From positions 1-36,170 of the forward strand of contig PWTM01000225.1 in assembly GCA_003563855.1 (NCBI GenBank): 36,170 nucleotides of DNA. Direction: 5' to 3'. The translations under genes and the position numbers were made by a program. Numbering within the stretch: the stretch's first letter is position 1; the number at the start of each line of letters is the position of its first letter. Of the stretch, positions 17,850 through 27,475 are shown in pieces. The notes under the pieces were generated by a model. That model had not been told where the DNA came from. It made no database searches and saw only the letters and a program-made list of their open reading frames with translations. The DNA comes from PVC group bacterium. GTDB lineage: Bacteria; Verrucomicrobiota; Kiritimatiellia; PWTM01.

Positions 17850-17912
17850 GGGCACGGCACGCCGTGTCCTTCGCTGCACGGGGCGCCCCATCGGGCACGG
17901 CACGCCGTGCCC
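17850..17912. repeat. Two copies of a 20-bp palindrome
   Basis: GGGCACGGCACGCCGTGTCC (17850-17869) and GGGCACGGCACGCCGTGCCC (17893-17912). Confidence 0.75.
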
Positions 17913-18067
17913 TCCGCCCTGCGCCGTGGCACCCCCGTCGGCACGCGTACGCGCCCCCCGGTTGTTTCTGCCCATTTATGGCTTGTGCCCCGCGACACCG
18001 GCCTGCTAGGCTCCGCGCACGGTTGAAGCGTGGCGTGCGCAAACCGTACAGGTAAGGAGAATCGGGC

Positions 18068-18853
18068 ATGAAGAAACGATGGGCGGTTCTGGGAGCAGCG
18101 GTGGGATTGGCCGCCACGGCAGGCGCGCAGGCCCCGCCACATTTCGATGCGCGTCTGCGGGCCGAGCGGACCCTCGAGGTGCGCGAGCATTCGGCGCTGG
18201 AACGGGGCCGCTGGGAAGTGGGCGTGGTTGCCGCGTACGAGGATCAGGACGCGGCCGCGGCCGAGCTCTTCACCGTGACGCCCTACGCGCGCCACGGACT
18301 GACCCGCAACCTGCGGGTTCGCCTCGACGTTCCGGTCGCCTACCGCGACCGCGAGATCGGCGGCGAGGTTGCGGGGCCTGGCGATCTCCGGCTCGGCGCC
18401 GAGCTGCTGGTGCACGAGGACAGCTTCCGTTTCCCTTATGTGCTGCCCTACCTCAGCGTGTCGTTTCCTACGGGGAGTTCGGGCGACGGGCTCGGCCTGG
18501 GCGATGCGGCGACCGACCTGGGTATCGCGTTGGGCACGACGCGCTGGCGCGATTGGCACTTCCGGCTCGATGCACGCTACGCGCTGCGCTTCGGGGACCT
18601 CGACAACATCGCCTCGGTGGGCGGCGCCCTGATCTGGGACGTGAACCCGCAGTTCGCGGTGCTGGCCGAGGGCCGGATCTCCCAAGGCGACGTGGACGAC
18701 ACCGGAACGCCGAAGGTCGCCCTGGGCGGGATGGTCTATCGCCCATCGCCCCGGTGGTCGCTCAGCGTGCACGGCGGCATGGAATTCGACGGCACCCGCG
18801 AGGCCTTGGCCGCGGTCCGGGTCGCGTACCGCCTTCCCGGCGTGGGTCGCTGA
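18068..18853 (+). CDS. Outer-membrane beta-barrel-like protein
   Basis: Signal peptide (MKKRWAVLGAAVGLAATAGAQA), beta-rich sequence ending ALAAVRVAYRLPGVGR. Confidence 0.65.
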   Translation: MKKRWAVLGAAVGLAATAGAQAPPHFDARLRAERTLEVREHSALERGRWEVGVVAAYEDQDAAAAELFTVTPYARHGLTRNLRVRLDVPVAYRDREIGGEVAGPGDLRLGAELLVHEDSFRFPYVLPYLSVSFPTGSSGDGLGLGDAATDLGIALGTTRWRDWHFRLDARYALRFGDLDNIASVGGALIWDVNPQFAVLAEGRISQGDVDDTGTPKVALGGMVYRPSPRWSLSVHGGMEFDGTREALAAVRVAYRLPGVGR

Positions 18854-18875
18854 CGCGTGACCGGGAGGCAGACGC

Positions 18876-19835
18876 GTGAGCGGCGTCGGTCCGGAAGGCG
18901 CGGTCGACCGGGCGGACGCCGCCGGAGCGGCGGACGCGGGTGCGCCCGCGTTACGTCGCGTGCGGGTGCTCTTCAACCCGCGCTCGGGTCCGCACTTCTC
19001 TTTCGAGCGCCTCTGTCGCGCGCTCTCCCCGACCTGGGACGTGCCGGGGATCGACTTGGTCTACCAGCCGAGCCTCTCGGCCGATGACGGCGCGGAGAAG
19101 GCGCGGCGGGCCGTCGCCGACGGCGTGGATACCCTCCTCGTAGCCGGCGGCGACGGGATGGTCAACTCCATCGGCGCGGCCGTGGTCGGGAGTCCGGTCG
19201 CGTTCGGCGTCATTCCCGCCGGCAGCGCCAACGGGTTTGCCCGCCATTTCGGGATCCCGCTGGACTGGGAGGAGGCGGCCGCATGCCTTGCCACCGCGCG
19301 TCGGCAGGCGATTGACGTGGGGGTGGCCAACGGCCGGCCCTTTTTCGTGACGTGCAGCATGGCCTGGGAAGCCGCGCTCGTAAGGGCCTTCGAGCGCTCG
19401 CCCGTGCGCGGTGTCCTGCCCTACCTCTTCTCCGGCGCCGCCGGTTTTCTCGACTACACGCACCAGCCCTTTCGCGTGGAAATCGACGGCGAACCCGAGG
19501 CCGTCTACGAGGATCCGACCGTCTTCACTGTAGCCAACCTCACCCAGTACGGCGCCGGCGCGCGCATCGCGCCCAGCGCGCGCGAGGACGACGGACGGCT
19601 CGAGCTGGTCGTGATCGGCCGCAGGGATGTCCCCTCCGTCGTCGCCCGACTCGCCCGGCTCTTCGACGGGACGATCGAGGGGCTGCGCGAGGTCCAGTTC
19701 CGCGCCTTTCGCGCCCTGACCGTCCGTCGCGAGCGTGCGGCGCCGATCCAGATGGATGGCGAACTGCTCCTGCCGGTGAAGGAAATCCGTATAACCTTGA
19801 AAGCCAAAGCTTTGCGGGTACTCGTGCCCCGGTGA
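18876..19835 (+). CDS. Diacylglycerol/lipid kinase family protein (DAGK catalytic domain)
   Basis: RVRVLFNPRSGPHFSF...DTLLVAGGDGMVNSIGAAVVGSPVAFGVIPAGSANGFARHFGIP. Confidence 0.85.
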   Translation: MSGVGPEGAVDRADAAGAADAGAPALRRVRVLFNPRSGPHFSFERLCRALSPTWDVPGIDLVYQPSLSADDGAEKARRAVADGVDTLLVAGGDGMVNSIGAAVVGSPVAFGVIPAGSANGFARHFGIPLDWEEAAACLATARRQAIDVGVANGRPFFVTCSMAWEAALVRAFERSPVRGVLPYLFSGAAGFLDYTHQPFRVEIDGEPEAVYEDPTVFTVANLTQYGAGARIAPSAREDDGRLELVVIGRRDVPSVVARLARLFDGTIEGLREVQFRAFRALTVRRERAAPIQMDGELLLPVKEIRITLKAKALRVLVPR

Positions 19836-19845
19836 GCTTGCGGCG

Positions 19846-19988
19846 GCGCAGGAAAAGGGAAAAGAAAGAGAGCGGCGCGGGCCAAGGAGGTCAGGGTGAG
19901 GAACCCATGAGAAAACCCGCAACCGCTCTCGGGGAATACCCTATGCCACACCTTCGGAGAATGCAAGCGTCTGCGCGAAACTTTTTTT
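19846..19988 (+). ncRNA. Possible structured RNA or short ORF between lipid kinase and purB
   Basis: Nested pairing GCGCAG(19846)/CTGCGC(19971), GAGAGCGG-C-GCGGG(19868)/CCCGC-AA-CCGCTCTC(19916-19930), then T7 at 19982-19988. Same region encodes MRKPATALGEYPMPHLRRMQASARNFFSTRESPVVARAGGAA. Confidence 0.3.
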
Positions 19989-20082
19989 CGACGCGTGAAT
20001 CCCCGGTCGTTGCGCGGGCGGGCGGGGCCGCGTAGGATTCGAACCGGCCGCGCGCGGAGGCGCGGCCGGGAGGCCGGCGCAG

Positions 20083-21408
20083 ATGATTCCACGCTACACC
20101 CGCCCCGCGATGGGCGCGATCTGGACGGACGAGCACCGGTACGCGACCTGGCTGCGCATCGAGGTGCTCGCCTGCGAGGCGATGCACCGGCTCGGGATCG
20201 TGCCGGCCGCCGATCTCGATCGCATCCGTCGTCGCGCGCGCTTCGACACGGCGCGGATCGAGGCGATCGAGGCCGAGGTTCAGCACGACGTCATCGCCTT
20301 CCTGACCAACGTCGCGGAATACGTCGGCCCCTCCGCGCGCTTCATCCACCGGGGGTTGACCAGCTCCGACGTGCTCGATACCGCGCTGGCCGTGCAGATG
20401 GTCGAGGCGGCCGACCTGCTGATCGCCGGGGTGCGCGCGGTGCGCCGGGCGGCCGCCGCGAAGGCGCGCCGCTACCGGCGCACGCCGATGATCGGCCGCT
20501 CGCACGGCGTGCACGCGGAGCCGACCACGTTCGGGCTCAAGATGGCCCTCCTCTACGACGAGTTCGGGCGCGCGCTCGCGCGGCTCGAGGAGGCGCGTCG
20601 GACGGTTGCCGTCGGCCAGCTCTCCGGCGCCGTCGGGACGCATGCGCACCTCGATCCGTCGGTCGAGGCGTACGTCTGCCGCAAGCTCAAGCTCCGGCCC
20701 GCGGCGATCTCCACCCAGGTCCTGCAGCGCGACCGCCACGCCGCCTACGCCGCCGCCCTGGCCCTGGTCGGCGCCAGCGTCGAACGCTGGGCGCAGGAGT
20801 TCCGCCACCTCCAGCGCACCGAGGTGCTCGAAGTCGAGGAACACTTCGGCCGCGGCCAGAAGGGCTCTTCGGCCATGCCGCACAAGAAGAACCCGATCGT
20901 CGGGGAACGGCTCTGCGGCATGGCGCGGCTGCTGCGCGGCTATGCCCTCGCGGCCATGGAGAACGTGGCGCTCTGGCACGAGCGCGATATCTCGCATTCC
21001 TCCGCCGAGCGCGTGCTCCTGCCCGACGCGACGATCGCGCTCGACTACATGCTCGATAAGCTCGCTGCGCTGGTGCGCGACCTGCGCGTCTTCCCGGACC
21101 GCATGCGCCGGAACCTCGGCCAGACCCGCGGGCTGATCCATTCCCAGCAGGTGCTGCTGCAACTGACCGAGAAAGGCGTCAGCCGCGAGGAGGCCTACCG
21201 GCTCGTGCAGCGGAACGCCCTGCGGGCCTGGGAGGAGGGGGCGGATTTCCAGGCGCTGCTGGCCGCCGATCCCGAGGTGGCCGCCTGCCTTCCGGCCGAC
21301 GAGCTCGCCAAGGCGTTCGACCTCGAGGTTCACTTCCGCGACATCGACCGCACCTTCGCCGAAGTCGGCCTCGACCGCCGGCGACGTCGGACGGCGGGGA
21401 GGGCGTGA
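20083..21408 (+). CDS. purB: Adenylosuccinate lyase
   Basis: MIPRYTRPAMGAIWTDEHRY...HDVIAFL...GLTSSDVLDTAL...GRSHGVHAEPTTFG...GSSAMPHKKNPIVGERLCG. Confidence 0.92.
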   Translation: MIPRYTRPAMGAIWTDEHRYATWLRIEVLACEAMHRLGIVPAADLDRIRRRARFDTARIEAIEAEVQHDVIAFLTNVAEYVGPSARFIHRGLTSSDVLDTALAVQMVEAADLLIAGVRAVRRAAAAKARRYRRTPMIGRSHGVHAEPTTFGLKMALLYDEFGRALARLEEARRTVAVGQLSGAVGTHAHLDPSVEAYVCRKLKLRPAAISTQVLQRDRHAAYAAALALVGASVERWAQEFRHLQRTEVLEVEEHFGRGQKGSSAMPHKKNPIVGERLCGMARLLRGYALAAMENVALWHERDISHSSAERVLLPDATIALDYMLDKLAALVRDLRVFPDRMRRNLGQTRGLIHSQQVLLQLTEKGVSREEAYRLVQRNALRAWEEGADFQALLAADPEVAACLPADELAKAFDLEVHFRDIDRTFAEVGLDRRRRRTAGRA

Positions 21409-22226
21409 TGAGCTGGCTGGAACTCGAGGGGAAGACGGCGCTGGTGACCGGGGGGGCGCTGGGACTGGGCCGCGCGATCGGGCTGGGCCTCGCCGGGGTA
21501 GGCGTCCGCGTGGTCGTCGCCGACATCAACGAGGACGCCGGGCGGGAGGCGGTCACGGAGATCGAGGCCGCGGGCGGCGAATCCCGTTTCGCAGCCTGCA
21601 ACGTGGCCGAGCCGGATTCCGTCGAGGCCGCCGTCCGCGCCGCCGTCGAGGCGTTCGGCCGGCTCGATATTCTCGTCAACAACGCCGGCGTCATCCTGCC
21701 GCGCCTGCTCGTCGACCCGGCCGGCCGCGAGGAGCTGGACGCCGCGATGTGGGATCGGGTCTTCGCCGTCAACACCCGCGGCCAGTTCCTGTGCGCGCAG
21801 GCGGCGGCCCGGGCGATGATGGCCGACCGCCAAGGCGGCGTGATCGTGATGATGAACTCGGAAAGCGGGCTCGAGGGGTCCGAGGGCCAGAGCGTCTATG
21901 CGGCCACGAAAGCGGCCGGCATCTGCATGACGCGGAGCTGGGCCAAGGAACTCGGCAAGCACGGCATCCGTGTGGTCGGGATCGCGCCCGGGATCATGGA
22001 GGCGACGGCGCTGCGGACCGAGTCCTACGAACGGGCCCTGGCCTATACGCGCGGTAAGACCGTCGAGGAGCTGCGGGCGGGCTACGTGAACAAGAGCTCA
22101 ATCCCGCTCGGGCGCGACGGGAAACTCGCCGAGGTTGCCGATCTCGTCTGCTTCCTCGCCAGCCGCCGCGCCAGCTATATTCACGGCACGACGGTCAACA
22201 TCAGCGGCGGAAAGTCCCGCGGCTGA
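21405..22226 (+). CDS. Short-chain dehydrogenase/reductase (SDR)
   Basis: KTALVTGGALGLGRAIGLGLAG...LDILVNNAGV...YAATKAAGICMTRSWAKELGKHGIRVVGIAPGI. Confidence 0.88.
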   Translation: MMSWLELEGKTALVTGGALGLGRAIGLGLAGVGVRVVVADINEDAGREAVTEIEAAGGESRFAACNVAEPDSVEAAVRAAVEAFGRLDILVNNAGVILPRLLVDPAGREELDAAMWDRVFAVNTRGQFLCAQAAARAMMADRQGGVIVMMNSESGLEGSEGQSVYAATKAAGICMTRSWAKELGKHGIRVVGIAPGIMEATALRTESYERALAYTRGKTVEELRAGYVNKSSIPLGRDGKLAEVADLVCFLASRRASYIHGTTVNISGGKSRG

Positions 22227-22310
22227 GACCGGCCGGGCTGCCGCGAGCGGAGCGTCTGCGCGCCGCGGCTCAGGGGCCAGGAACGGCAGTTCGTTGCGTA
22301 TGCTCGTGAT

Positions 22311-22574
22311 GGGCGTATCTCACTTCTGCCGGCGCATATACCGCATTGACGGGGCCTGGGGCCGATGTAGTTCGCGGCAAAGTTGACGGATACTGCCTCG
22401 ACAACTCCTGCGAGACCAACTCCAACGCTATCTTTGCCGCGAACTCCACCGAGTCGGGGCAAGCAGAACCGTCTCCGTCGGCCTTTCGTGCTTCGGCGCA
22501 TTGCACAATGCCCACATGCTAAGATAGCCGGGGCCAGGCATTTCGGGCAGAGACCGCCAGAAGTGAGATGCGCC
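22311..22574 (-). mobile_element. MITE-like element copy C, internally deleted, 264 bp, inverted
   Basis: GGGCGTATCTCACTTC...GAAGTGAGATGCGCCC ends; exact 9-bp duplication GCTCGTGAT at 22302-22310 and 22575-22583; reverse complement of copies A/B with about 141 bp net loss. Confidence 0.9.
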
Positions 22575-22583
22575 CGCTCGTGA

Positions 22584-22652
<69 letters not shown>

Positions 22653-22688
22653 AGTGAAGAGGTCCCGCGACGTTTCGACAGGGTGCGC

Positions 22689-23405
22689 TCAGTCGAAGTA
22701 GAGATCCTCGAGCCGCGCCCAGGCGCCCGGGGCGCCGAAGAGCGGCAGACCGCGCGTCCGCATCACGTTCCCGAGGTTGGCGACGTCCTCGCGCGAGAGC
22801 TCCTTGAGCGGGTAGCCCATGCTGCGGGCCAGGATGATGTGCTTGGCGGTCATCTCGATCAGGTCCGTGCACATCTGCACCCAGCGCAGGTCCCACGGGC
22901 TCATCATCACCATGCCGTGGTTCTCCATCAGGAACGTGTTGTATTTCGTGAGCACGGGCGAGAAGTGGTCGGCCAGCCGCTGCGTCAGGGGCTCGCCGTA
23001 GGGCACGAGCGGGACGGGGCCGACCTCGGTGATGGTCTCGGGAAAGAACGGCCGCATCAGTTCCTCCGCGCCGTCGGCGATGGCGAAGGCGTTCAGGTGC
23101 GGGGGGTGGCAGTGCAGTACGGCCTGGACGTCGGGCCGCTCGGCGAAGAACTTCAGGTACATCGGCGTCTCGCCGGTCGGCCGCTCGGTCCCCTCGATCC
23201 GGTTCCCGTCGCGATCGAGGAAGACCACCGTTTCGCGCGTGACCTCCCCCTTGTTCCGCTGCGTCGGCGTGATCAGGATCGCGTCCTCCTCGAGCTTCCA
23301 GGCCAGGTTCCCGCCATGGCCGGTGACGTACTGGTGGCGGGCAAGGTGATGGCAGACGTCCACGAAGACATCGACCTTTGCGGCGTGTTTCTCGAGCAGT
23401 GTCAT
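22689..23405 (-). CDS. Class II aldolase/adducin family protein
   Basis: MTLLEKHAAKVDVFVDVCHHLARHQYVTGHGGNLAWKLEEDAILITPTQRNKGEV...QAVLHCHPPHLNAFAI...NTFLMENHGMVMMS. Confidence 0.87.
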   Translation of the reverse strand: MTLLEKHAAKVDVFVDVCHHLARHQYVTGHGGNLAWKLEEDAILITPTQRNKGEVTRETVVFLDRDGNRIEGTERPTGETPMYLKFFAERPDVQAVLHCHPPHLNAFAIADGAEELMRPFFPETITEVGPVPLVPYGEPLTQRLADHFSPVLTKYNTFLMENHGMVMMSPWDLRWVQMCTDLIEMTAKHIILARSMGYPLKELSREDVANLGNVMRTRGLPLFGAPGAWARLEDLYFD

Positions 23406-23525
23406 GGCCTTCCTTTCGCGGCGCATTCCCGTCCGACCGGAACTCTGCCCGGCGCCTGGCAACCCGGCCCTTCTACCCGCACCCGCCGTCCGCGGCAAGC
23501 CCTGTGCTTGTTGTGTGCCGGTGGG

Positions 23526-23930
23526 GGGCGCATCTCACTTCTGGCGGTCTCTGCCCGAAATGCCTCGCGGCGGCCATCTTAGCCTGTGCGCATGGTCATG
23601 CGCCGGAGCACGAAAGGCCGACGGAGACGATTCTGCTTGCCCCGACTCGGTGGAGTTCGCGGCAAAGATAGCGTTGGAGTTAGTCTCGCAGGAGTTGTCG
23701 AGGCAGTTAGCGAAGGAGGTCGACCTTCAAACGCCTGGTGGGCGCTTCCGTATAGGAATGGATTCTCGTGCGGAAACGACATCGCGACCATTCTTCCCAC
23801 GATCAACTACGGCGTCAACTTCCTCGTAAACTCCACTGGATCTAACGTGTCCGTCAACGTTGCCGCGAACTACATCGGCTCCCATGCCCCGTCCATGCGG
23901 GTGATGCACCGCCCGAAGTGAAATGCGCCC
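23526..23930 (+). mobile_element. MITE-like element copy B, 405 bp
   Basis: GGGCGCATCTCACTTC...GAAGTGAAATGCGCCC ends; exact 9-bp duplication GCCGGTGGG at 23517-23525 and 23931-23939; same length as copy A. Confidence 0.9.
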
Positions 23931-23989
23931 GCCGGTGGGGAGGGCACTCGACGCTCGCCAGGGCGGGGCGGATCTGGCAGGCTGGCGCC

Positions 23990-24042
23990 GGCGTCCAAGG
24001 CTTGGACGCCATGCGGGCGCGGGCTTCCAAGGGTTGGAAGCC
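23990..24042. repeat. Pair of 21-bp palindromes
   Basis: GGCGTCCAAGGCTTGGACGCC (23990-24010) and GGCTTCCAAGGGTTGGAAGCC (24022-24042), centres 32 bp apart. Confidence 0.8.
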
Positions 24043-24062
24043 GGCCCGCCGGGGGATGGGGC

Positions 24063-25034
24063 GTGGACTTCGCCGCGCGCGCCAGAGAGACGCTCGATAT
24101 CGAGATCGCCGAGCTGCGCCGCGTGCGGGACGGACTCGGCGCCGCCTTCAACGAGGCGCTGGCGCGCATGCTGGCCGCCCTGCAGGCGGGCGGCAAGCTC
24201 GTGCTGACCGGCGTCGGAAAGAACCTCCCGATCGCGCAGAAGATCGCCGCGACCTTCACCAGCACCGGCGCCCCCGCCGTCGTGCTCGACCCCTCGGCCG
24301 CGATGCACGGGGATCTCGGCCTCGTGCTGCCGGCCGACCTCGTGCTCGCCTTCAGCTACAGCGGGGCCTCGGACGAGCTGCTCCGGCTGCTCCCGCCGCT
24401 GCGGCGGATCGGGGTCGGCGTCGTGGCCGTCACCGGCGTGCCGGACAGCCCGCTGGCGAAGCTCTGTGACGGAACGGTCCTCGTGCGCGTCGAGCGCGAG
24501 GCCTGCCCCTTCAACCTGGCGCCGACCGCCAGTACGACCGCGACGCTCGCGGTCGGCGACGCCATGGCGATGGCGCTGCTGACCGCGCGCGGCTTCTGCC
24601 GCGAGGACTACGCGCGGCTGCATCCCGGGGGGGCGATCGGGCGCACGTTGCTCGTGAAAGTCGCCGATATCATGCGCACCGGCGACCGCGTCGCGCAGAT
24701 CGGCCCCGACGCGCCCGTCCGCGAGGCGATCCTCGCCATGACCCGCTCGCGCTCCGGCGCGGTCGCCGTCGTCGACCCGGACGGCCGCGTGCGCGGGGTC
24801 TTCACCGACGGCGATCTGCGCCGGCACCTGGACGATCCCGGCGGGCTCGGCGATCGGCCCATCGCGCAGGTGATGACGCCCGACCCGGTCGCGGTCGGCG
24901 CCGACCAGCTTGCCGCCGAGGCGCTGCGCCTCTTTGAGCGACACCGGATCGACGACCTCGTGGTCGTCGACCGGGACGGCCGGCTCGCCGGCATGGTCGA
25001 CCTCCAGGACCTTCCGCGGATGAAGATTCTCTAG
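24063..25034 (+). CDS. kdsD: KpsF/GutQ-type sugar-phosphate isomerase (SIS + two CBS domains), probable arabinose-5-phosphate isomerase
   Basis: GGKLVLTGVGKNLPIAQKIAATFTSTGAPAVVLDPSAAMHGDLGLV...LAFSYSGASDELLRLLP...LHPGGAIGR plus CBS repeats. Confidence 0.87.
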   Translation: MDFAARARETLDIEIAELRRVRDGLGAAFNEALARMLAALQAGGKLVLTGVGKNLPIAQKIAATFTSTGAPAVVLDPSAAMHGDLGLVLPADLVLAFSYSGASDELLRLLPPLRRIGVGVVAVTGVPDSPLAKLCDGTVLVRVEREACPFNLAPTASTTATLAVGDAMAMALLTARGFCREDYARLHPGGAIGRTLLVKVADIMRTGDRVAQIGPDAPVREAILAMTRSRSGAVAVVDPDGRVRGVFTDGDLRRHLDDPGGLGDRPIAQVMTPDPVAVGADQLAAEALRLFERHRIDDLVVVDRDGRLAGMVDLQDLPRMKIL

Positions 25035-25085
25035 AAATGGCCCCGGCGGCCGCGATGCCGCCGTTGCCCGGAGGAACGAAGCCCT

Positions 25086-26477
25086 ATGCTCCGGCGCCGT
25101 ATACCGAAGATAAACCGGTGGGCGCTCGGCCTGGCCCTGCTGCCGGGGCTCCTGCTCGCTGCGCGGCCCGCGGCATCGGAAACGGCGGGCGCCCTGGTCT
25201 TCGACGAGGCCGACGCCGCCCTCGACGCGCGGCTGCAGCTCATCGGCCAGGCGGAGCACGAGATCGACGTGATGGTGTACCAGATGAACATGGACGAGGC
25301 GGCGGCGCTGCACCTCGCCGCGCTGCGCGCCGCGGCGCGGCGCGGCGTACGGGTGCGCATCCTTCTGGACGGCGTGGGCAGCATGTTCCTCACCCGCCCG
25401 CCCATGGCCCATCTCGAACAGGAAGGGATCGCCTTCCGGCTGTACCATCCCTGGCCGAGCCTGCGGCCGCGGCGCTGGACCCGGCGCCTGCACGACAAGC
25501 TCCTGCGCGTGGACGACCGCGTCCTGCTGATCGGCGGACGGAGTATCACGGACCGTTTCTACGGTCCCGCGGAGGCCGAGGAGCGGAGGGTCACGCTTGA
25601 CCGTGAGGCGCTCGTGACCGGGCCCGTGGTCGACGCGGCCCGGACCTACTTCGAGACGGTCTGGACCAGCAACCGGGTACGCCCGCCGCAGTCCTTTGCC
25701 TGGATGGAGGATGCCCCGACGTGGCCGGATGACTTCGCGTTCGGCGATGGCGATCCCCGGGCGCCCGGGGCGATCCGCCGCGCCGTGGCGCGGGCGGACC
25801 TCGACCGCGTCGCGCAGGCGCTCGACCGCGCGGAGGCGGAGATCGAACGCCGGCTTCCGGCGGAACCCCACCGGTTGCCCGACCCCACGGAGGCCGAGTT
25901 TCTGGAGAGCGGCGTTTCGCCCTCGGCGGAGCACACCATCGCGCACGACATCCACGTCCTCCTCGGCGAGGCGCGCGAGAGCATGGTCATCGAAATGCCC
26001 TACTTCATCCCCACCCGCGCCTTCCTGCACGCCCTGGACGATGCGCTGGATCGCGGGGTTCGCGTGGAGGTGCTCGTCAACTCGCTGCAGTCAACGATGA
26101 ACTTCCTGGCCCATGCCGCCTACGTCAACCGCCGGCCGTCCCTGGCCCGTCGGGGGGTCAGGCTCTGGGAATACCGCGGGCCCGAAGCGCTGCATGCCAA
26201 GACCTTCGTCCTGGACGGGCGGGTCACGGTGATCGGCTCGTACAACGTCAACCGGCGCTCGGAGACCCGCGACACGGAGAGCGTGGTGGTCATCGACGAC
26301 CCGGAGGTGGCCGCGGCCGTCGCGGCGATCATCGCCGAACGCATGGAACGGGCCGACCTCGTCTGTCCGGAGCGCGGCACGCCCGTCGGCGGCCGTCATC
26401 CCGGGGCGCGCTTCCGCCGGCGTGCGGCGACGCGCTTCCTCCAGGTGTTCACCCGGTTGATCGCCCGGCAGATCTGA
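25086..26477 (+). CDS. Phospholipase D family / cardiolipin synthase-like protein
   Basis: Two HxK motifs: LHDKLLRVDDRVLLIGGRSITDRF and LHAKTFVLDGRVTVIGSYNVNRRS; N-terminal signal sequence. Confidence 0.88.
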   Translation: MLRRRIPKINRWALGLALLPGLLLAARPAASETAGALVFDEADAALDARLQLIGQAEHEIDVMVYQMNMDEAAALHLAALRAAARRGVRVRILLDGVGSMFLTRPPMAHLEQEGIAFRLYHPWPSLRPRRWTRRLHDKLLRVDDRVLLIGGRSITDRFYGPAEAEERRVTLDREALVTGPVVDAARTYFETVWTSNRVRPPQSFAWMEDAPTWPDDFAFGDGDPRAPGAIRRAVARADLDRVAQALDRAEAEIERRLPAEPHRLPDPTEAEFLESGVSPSAEHTIAHDIHVLLGEARESMVIEMPYFIPTRAFLHALDDALDRGVRVEVLVNSLQSTMNFLAHAAYVNRRPSLARRGVRLWEYRGPEALHAKTFVLDGRVTVIGSYNVNRRSETRDTESVVVIDDPEVAAAVAAIIAERMERADLVCPERGTPVGGRHPGARFRRRAATRFLQVFTRLIARQI

Positions 26478-26769
26478 GCGGCCGCGGGCCGCGCAGCCCG
26501 GAGGACATTCCCCAGTTCTCGCCCGACGGTCTGCGTAAAGTGTGGAGTGGAACGGCGTATCGCGTTTCCGAAGTGCGAGAGCCCGCAGGTGGTGCGCGGC
26601 GTGATTCGCGGGTGAATCCCGCTCGGAGGGGAGGCAGGCGTGGGGCGCCGGGCATCGCGGCTCGCACGCCCGGTCACCCCGTGCGCGGCGTACTCGGGCC
26701 GGGGGCGGGGCAAGACACCTGAGGAAGAAGCTGAAACGCTGAAAGGGGAAGGCCGGAGGCCGTCGTGAT

Positions 26770-26827
26770 CCGTAGTCGTCGGCGTAGTCGTCGACCGGAA
26801 AGCGACGAGCCGGTCTACGACTACGGC
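26770..26827. repeat. GTAGTC-type hairpin
   Basis: CCGTAGTCGTCGGCGTAGTCGTCGACCGGAAAGCGACGAGCCGGTCTACGACTACGG; inverted arms. Confidence 0.6.
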
Positions 26828-27115
26828 TGACGACGGAGCAAGCGCAGGCCGGGCGAGCGGCACGCAACCCTTGCGAAGCCATGGGCTCTCCCGCCCCGGG
26901 AACGCCACGCTCCAGCGTGGCACGGTCCTGGTCCTCGATGTACTCGTCGCCCGCTCTCGCCTGCCGCGCCGAAGCGCGAAGCGCGTAGGCGGGTCGTCCG
27001 CTCTCGTCGCCCGAGCGCGCGGGGCTGGCGCTCGGTTCCCTGTCGTGGCCGGTCCTTGAGGGTGGCTTTCGTGCGACGATAGGGGTGGACGATTGGAGCC
27101 CGGGCTCCTCCCGCT

Positions 27116-27172
27116 CGTCCTCGTCCTCGTCCTCGTCCTCGGATCTCGAAAAACGAGGACGAGGACGAGGAC
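27116..27172. repeat. GAGGAC hexamer hairpin
   Basis: CGTCCTCGTCCTCGTCCTCGTCCTCG, loop GATCTCGAAAAA, CGAGGACGAGGACGAGGAC. Confidence 0.85.
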
Positions 27173-27475
27173 CGCTCGCTTCGCTCGCTGAGGACGAGGA
27201 CGAGCAGGACGGTCGGCGGCGCAGGACTCGTGTCCGCGCCGCGCCGCCGCAACGCCGCTCACGGCTTGCCCGCCGTAGCCTTGGCGAAGGCGGGGGCCTT
27301 CGCGGACGCGAGCGGCACGGCCTGCCGCACCACGCCGTCCGTGGAGAAACCACCGCAAGCCGAAAGCCGAAAACTGGGCAAAGCCCACGCGGCGGGCACT
27401 TCCGCGCGGCGACGTTGCCGGTTATACTCCGCCCCGGACGCGCCGCGGCCCTGGCGCGTGAACCGGGATATCTGC

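Noticed and set aside
15671-18976. 1101-aa minus-strand ORF
   Set aside because: Only the last part (15671-16183, GYF/DUF4870) is supported; the rest is antisense to GH27 and an OMP gene.
23727-26030. 767-aa minus-strand ORF
   Set aside because: Antisense to kdsD and the PLD gene and runs into MITE copy B; shadow frame.
26091-27388. ORFs of 330-438 aa in the 26.5-27.4 kb gap
   Set aside because: Contain translated repeats (SSSSSSSS, EDEDED, LRQGYGGQ, AFAKATAGKP) and no domain-like sequence; probably non-coding repeats.
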